64,000 nucleotides of DNA. It comes from Candidatus Poribacteria bacterium. GTDB lineage: Bacteria; Poribacteria; WGA-4E; WGA-3G. The notes under the pieces were generated by a model, which was not told where the DNA came from, ran no database searches, and worked only from the letters and a program-made list of their open reading frames with translations. Where the stretch lies: contig JAPPIG010000051.1 in NCBI GenBank assembly GCA_028820635.1, positions 42,029 through 106,028 of the forward strand, written 5' to 3'. Positions 61,290 to 64,000 of this stretch are shown one piece after another (the first letter of the stretch is position 1; each line of letters starts with the position of its first letter). Position numbers and translations under genes: made by a program.

Positions 61290-62114
61290 TCATTCGAAAA
61301 AAGGGAAAAGAATTGGTAAATTCTCGGTTGTCAGTGAAGAGCCATATTCACAGGATTCAAATGCTTCAGCATATTGAATGTTAGCACCAACTTTTTTCCC
61401 ATAAAATTCAACTAACAGATCACGGTGCTTTTCCGCTACACTACTAAAACGATTTCGTAAACGTTCCGCAAGCCATTCCCGTCGATCTTCTACACTATCG
61501 GGAACGACATTTAAGTTACCGCTGTTGTAAGGTAGCCACTCATAGAACTGCGATTCGTGGCAATGGAGCATATCAATTTTCTGTTCCACTACGGTGTCAA
61601 TACCGACAACAACATCTGGCGAAAACGGGATAGGCTTCATGAAACCATCGCTCAGATAGACAATAACGGGATTTTTCTCTAAATGTGGTGTCAGCGCGCA
61701 AATGTTCGGCACAGTCACCATATAGGCTGCGTCTTGCACGAGCATTGACGTATAGCGATGGTCAGGATGGTAGTCGTTGGGACGGTGCGTCATAATCAAG
61801 TCTGGACGAAATTCGCGAATAGTACGGATAATCTGATACCGATTTTCTAATGTTGGCATCAGTTCACCATCGTGATTGTCAAGTAGTTCGTATTCAATGC
61901 CGATAATTTCAGAGGCAGCTTGCGCTTCGGCATTACGCCTTTGTGCTAAAGGACCACCGCCCATCTCATGGTGTCCTGCATCGCCGTTTGTAACGGAAAC
62001 AAATTTGACATGGTGTCCTTTTTGAACATACAGAGCTGCGATACCACCAGCTTTTATGTCACAATCGTCGGGATGTGCTCCGAAGATTAATACGCGAATC
62101 TGTTTTGTATCCAT
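61290..62114 (-). CDS. PIG-L family deacetylase
   Basis: 274 residues. Zinc-binding AHPDD motif (FGAHPDDCDIKAGG), THRPNDYHPDHRYTS with further ligands. Family members remove N-acetyl groups from GlcNAc-type substrates (MshB, BshB, PIG-L). This version belongs to the group common in Planctomycetes/Poribacteria-like genomes; substrate unknown. GGAT/ACCC precedes the ATG only weakly. Single gene. Confidence 0.9.
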   Translation of the reverse strand: MDTKQIRVLIFGAHPDDCDIKAGGIAALYVQKGHHVKFVSVTNGDAGHHEMGGGPLAQRRNAEAQAASEIIGIEYELLDNHDGELMPTLENRYQIIRTIREFRPDLIMTHRPNDYHPDHRYTSMLVQDAAYMVTVPNICALTPHLEKNPVIVYLSDGFMKPIPFSPDVVVGIDTVVEQKIDMLHCHESQFYEWLPYNSGNLNVVPDSVEDRREWLAERLRNRFSSVAEKHRDLLVEFYGKKVGANIQYAEAFESCEYGSSLTTENLPILFPFFE

Positions 62115-62177
62115 TTTGGGTTATCCGTAAAATGTTGATTTTTTAATAGGTACTTGTAAGTCACCATTTCACTTAAT

Positions 62178-62660
62178 ATGGAACTAAAATCTATGAATAA
62201 TTGGAAAGTCGAAATTTTCTATAAACCTGAAGTGCCTGACACTATTGGACAAGGCATTCTTGAAGATATTGCTGACCTCGGCATTAGTGGAGTGGACTCT
62301 GTAAAGACAGCCACAGTTTATTGGATTGAAGGCAGTCTTAACTCACATACTATTGAGCGGATTGGAACAGAACTGCTCGCCGATCCAATTACACAACTTT
62401 TCACCTCTAACGCTGACAATGAAAAAATTAAAGATTGGACGGTTGAAGTACAGTTCAAACCCGGTGTTACCGATGCAGTTGGCGATAGTACAGTCAAAGG
62501 CATCAGAGACCTTGGTATTGAAGGCGTAGAGACTGTTCGCACAGGACAAAAGTTCTGGCTCAGCGGCACCTTGAGTGCAGAAATCATTGAGTCCATTGCA
62601 CAACGGCTTTTGATGAACGATGTCATCCAGACTTTCTCTTATCAAGAACCGCAAGCGTAA
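62178..62660 (+). CDS. Tandem PurS-like protein (FGAM synthase small-subunit fold)
   Basis: 160 residues, or 155 from ATG 62193. Two similar halves, each with the PurS pattern: VEIFYKPEVPDTIGQGILED...LGISGVDSVKT and VEVQFKPGVTDAVGDSTVKG...LGIEGVETVRTG. PurS is normally a single about 80-residue subunit of phosphoribosylformylglycinamidine synthase. No purL or purQ gene lies within the window. Weak ribosome-binding site; the start at 62178 or 62193 is uncertain. Confidence 0.75.
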   Translation: MELKSMNNWKVEIFYKPEVPDTIGQGILEDIADLGISGVDSVKTATVYWIEGSLNSHTIERIGTELLADPITQLFTSNADNEKIKDWTVEVQFKPGVTDAVGDSTVKGIRDLGIEGVETVRTGQKFWLSGTLSAEIIESIAQRLLMNDVIQTFSYQEPQA

Positions 62661-62682
62661 TCCAAATCCGAAACATGCAAAT

Positions 62683-63654
62683 TTAGAATAACGATAGTCC
62701 TTGTGCTTCCACATATACTGAGTAAAGAGACTGGCTACCAGTCATAAAGAGTCTATTCCGTTTCACCCCGCCGAAGCAAAGGTTTGCACAAATTTCTGGA
62801 AGGTGAATCTTCCCAATAAGCGTACCATCTGGTGCAAAAACATGGACACCGTCATATCCATCTCCTATCCAACCGGCACTTGCCCAGAGGTTACCATCAA
62901 TATCACATCGGATACCGTCAGCGATGCCCGGTGCCATATCACAGAAAACTTGCTTGTTGTCTAAATGTTCGCCGTTTACAACATCAAAAACATAGATGTG
63001 TCTTGGTGTTCCTTCTTTGTGGGTTACCCCTGTGTCTACAACATACAACTTTTCATAATCAGGTGAAAAGCAGATACCGTTGGGTTTTTCAAGTTCATCC
63101 GTAACGACTGTAGCTTCTCCAGTATCAGGATTTAGGCGATAAACTGAAGTAGGCAATTCAAATTCTGCAATATGCCCTTCATAGTTGAGCATAATCCCGT
63201 ATCCTGGATCGGTAAACCAGATAGATCCGTCAGGATGAACAGCCACGTCGTTTGGCGCGTTGAGTTGTTTTTCCTCAAACTTGTCCATTAGCACAGTAAC
63301 CGTTCCATCATATTCAGTTCGTGTTACACGACGCGTGCCGTGTTCACAACTGATAAGTCTACCTTGTCGATCTCTGGTATGTCCGTTACTGTAATTAGAT
63401 GGTTTACGGTATACACTTACCTTACCCGTTGCCTCTTCCCATTTTAGGATGCGATTGTTTGGAATATCACTCCAGAGAAGATATCCGCCATCTCCAAACC
63501 AGACGGGTCCCTCAGACCAGCGCGCGCCTGTCCATAATCTTTCAACAACGGAATTGCCAATTTTATATTTTCCAAAACGAGAGTCAATCACTTCAATTGC
63601 AGGGTCAGGGTATCGTGTTATTGTTCCGTCCCACTTTCTTTCAGATTCATTCAT
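62683..63654 (-). CDS. SMP-30/gluconolactonase family protein
   Basis: 323 residues. Six-bladed propeller with metal ligands in SEGPVWFGDGGYLLWSDIPN (E), NAPNDVAVHPDGSIWFTDPG (N, D) and EKPNGICFSPDYEKLYVVDT. Family enzymes hydrolyse sugar lactones (gluconolactone, other aldonolactones). Strong AAGGAGG site before ATG 63654. No transporter or sugar dehydrogenase is adjacent; the PIG-L and PurS genes are its neighbours. Confidence 0.9.
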   Translation of the reverse strand: MNESERKWDGTITRYPDPAIEVIDSRFGKYKIGNSVVERLWTGARWSEGPVWFGDGGYLLWSDIPNNRILKWEEATGKVSVYRKPSNYSNGHTRDRQGRLISCEHGTRRVTRTEYDGTVTVLMDKFEEKQLNAPNDVAVHPDGSIWFTDPGYGIMLNYEGHIAEFELPTSVYRLNPDTGEATVVTDELEKPNGICFSPDYEKLYVVDTGVTHKEGTPRHIYVFDVVNGEHLDNKQVFCDMAPGIADGIRCDIDGNLWASAGWIGDGYDGVHVFAPDGTLIGKIHLPEICANLCFGGVKRNRLFMTGSQSLYSVYVEAQGLSLF

Positions 63655-63739
63655 ATTGTTTCCTCCTTAAATCCATTGAATTCGGTGATAGTATAGCACA
63701 AATAATGAATTGGAGGTATAAATATTCGCGTAGATAGTC

Positions 63740-63858
63740 AAGGCATTCAGTTGTCAGATTATTATCCGTTTTAGGTAAAAGGTCGCGACCAGGAGGTCGC
63801 TCCTACAGGAAGAGCCTTTTGAAGAAAGTTAAAATTACTGGAGAATTGAATGGATCTG
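63740..63858. mobile_element. MITE-like element with 10-bp perfect direct repeats
   Basis: GTAGATAGTC flanks it exactly at 63730-63739 and 63859-63868. Ends: AAGGCATTCAGTTGTC (left) and the complement of GAGAATTGAATGGATCTG (right), the same terminal type as the element at 41399-41641. The interior carries one family A half palindrome (GGTCGCGACCAGGAGGTCGC, 63781-63800, continuing to TCCTACA). Confidence 0.7.
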
Positions 63859-63945
63859 GTAGATAGTCCAGGGTTATTCAGTTTTCGGTTTTTCTGGTGT
63901 GTTTTATCACAAACGTTAATTTTCTATAGGAGTATTGTAGGTCGG

Positions 63946-64000
63946 GTAGAGCAACGCGACACCCGACATGAACAAAACGTGTCGGGTGTCGCTGCGCTCT
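63946..64000. repeat. Inverted repeat at window edge
   Basis: AGAGCAACGCGACACCCGAC (63949-63968) faces GTCGGGTGTCGCTGCGCTCT (63981-64000) around ATGAACAAAACGT. One mismatch in the outer stem. Related to the GGTCGGGTAGAACGG repeat at 6903. Confidence 0.75.

Larger units (their letters stand above)
63655..64000. other. Gene-free right end of window
   Basis: 346 bases with no open frame that I recognise. It contains the SMP-30 gene's ribosome-binding site and upstream region, the MITE-like element at 63740-63858 and an inverted repeat at 63946-64000. Confidence 0.6.

Noticed and set aside
1-64000. tRNA, rRNA or riboswitch genes
   Set aside because: I scanned intergenic regions for tRNA-like TTCGA loops, CCA ends and known leader motifs and saw none that I could defend. 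A covariance-model search would settle this.

Overview
The window looks like a chromosomal piece of a Gram-negative, uncultured bacterium with moderate-to-low GC. Several traits suggest Candidatus Poribacteria (sponge-associated or marine) or a close relative: several phytanoyl-CoA dioxygenase-like enzymes, secreted LamG and discoidin proteins, ThuA, PIG-L and SMP-30 proteins, stand-alone class-III aminotransferases, FabV, and many short palindromic intergenic repeats. This assignment is inference from gene content; there is no rRNA or tRNA gene here to confirm it. An outer membrane is certain from bamA, skp, lpxD, lnt and the Lol transporter.

Layout. 1-5775: the start of rpsF (leftward, cut by the edge), a RelE/HigB-type toxin-antitoxin pair, a class-III aminotransferase with a beta-helix protein, and an AAA-ATPase/PD-(D/E)XK protein. 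5851-8972: pdhB and hflK-hflC. 9000-11900: a decayed zone with a broken Rpn-type nuclease gene, a broken pectate lyase, an IS630 remnant and dense palindromic repeats. 11932-17048 (leftward): a GIY-YIG/coiled-coil protein and three tandem copies of a PD-(D/E)XK-like gene downstream of dnaK, with pieces resembling the dnaK 3' end between them. 17328-25294 (leftward): LamG protein, phytanoyl-CoA dioxygenase, Nramp-like transporter, ThuA protein, solute-binding lipoprotein, small outer-membrane protein, fabV and ridA. 25453-31053: a defence-like island with hicB-hicA facing away from a 1493-residue DUF4926/Cap4-like nuclease/STAND NTPase/helical-repeat protein, which overlaps a PIN-domain gene by one base. 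31182-41000: a phosphohexomutase, a dioxygenase-HEAT fusion, secreted LamG and zincin proteins, an aminotransferase-dioxygenase pair, a transposase remnant and a discoidin gene with an internal stop. 41715-60795 (rightward): core genes lnt, prfB (programmed +1 frameshift), a secreted beta-helix protein, lysS, two GNATs, lolC/E-lolD, ilvE, bamA, skp, lpxD, a SpoU methyltransferase, grpE, dnaJ and prmA. 61032-63654: a small di-heme c protein, a PIG-L deacetylase, a tandem PurS-like protein and an SMP-30 lactonase. The end holds MITE-like repeats.

How the genes work together. bamA-skp-lpxD-lolCDE-lnt form an envelope-biogenesis block, and grpE-dnaJ(-prmA) is a chaperone operon separated from dnaK. 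Five predicted secreted proteins of unrelated fold (two LamG, one HExxH zincin, one discoidin, one beta-helix) end in the same short motif, roughly K-[LIR]-[TSL]-x-K-W-[AG]-x-[LI]-K. This looks like an undescribed C-terminal export, sorting or anchoring tag. The other standout is the STAND/PIN pair, which has the architecture expected of an anti-phage system.
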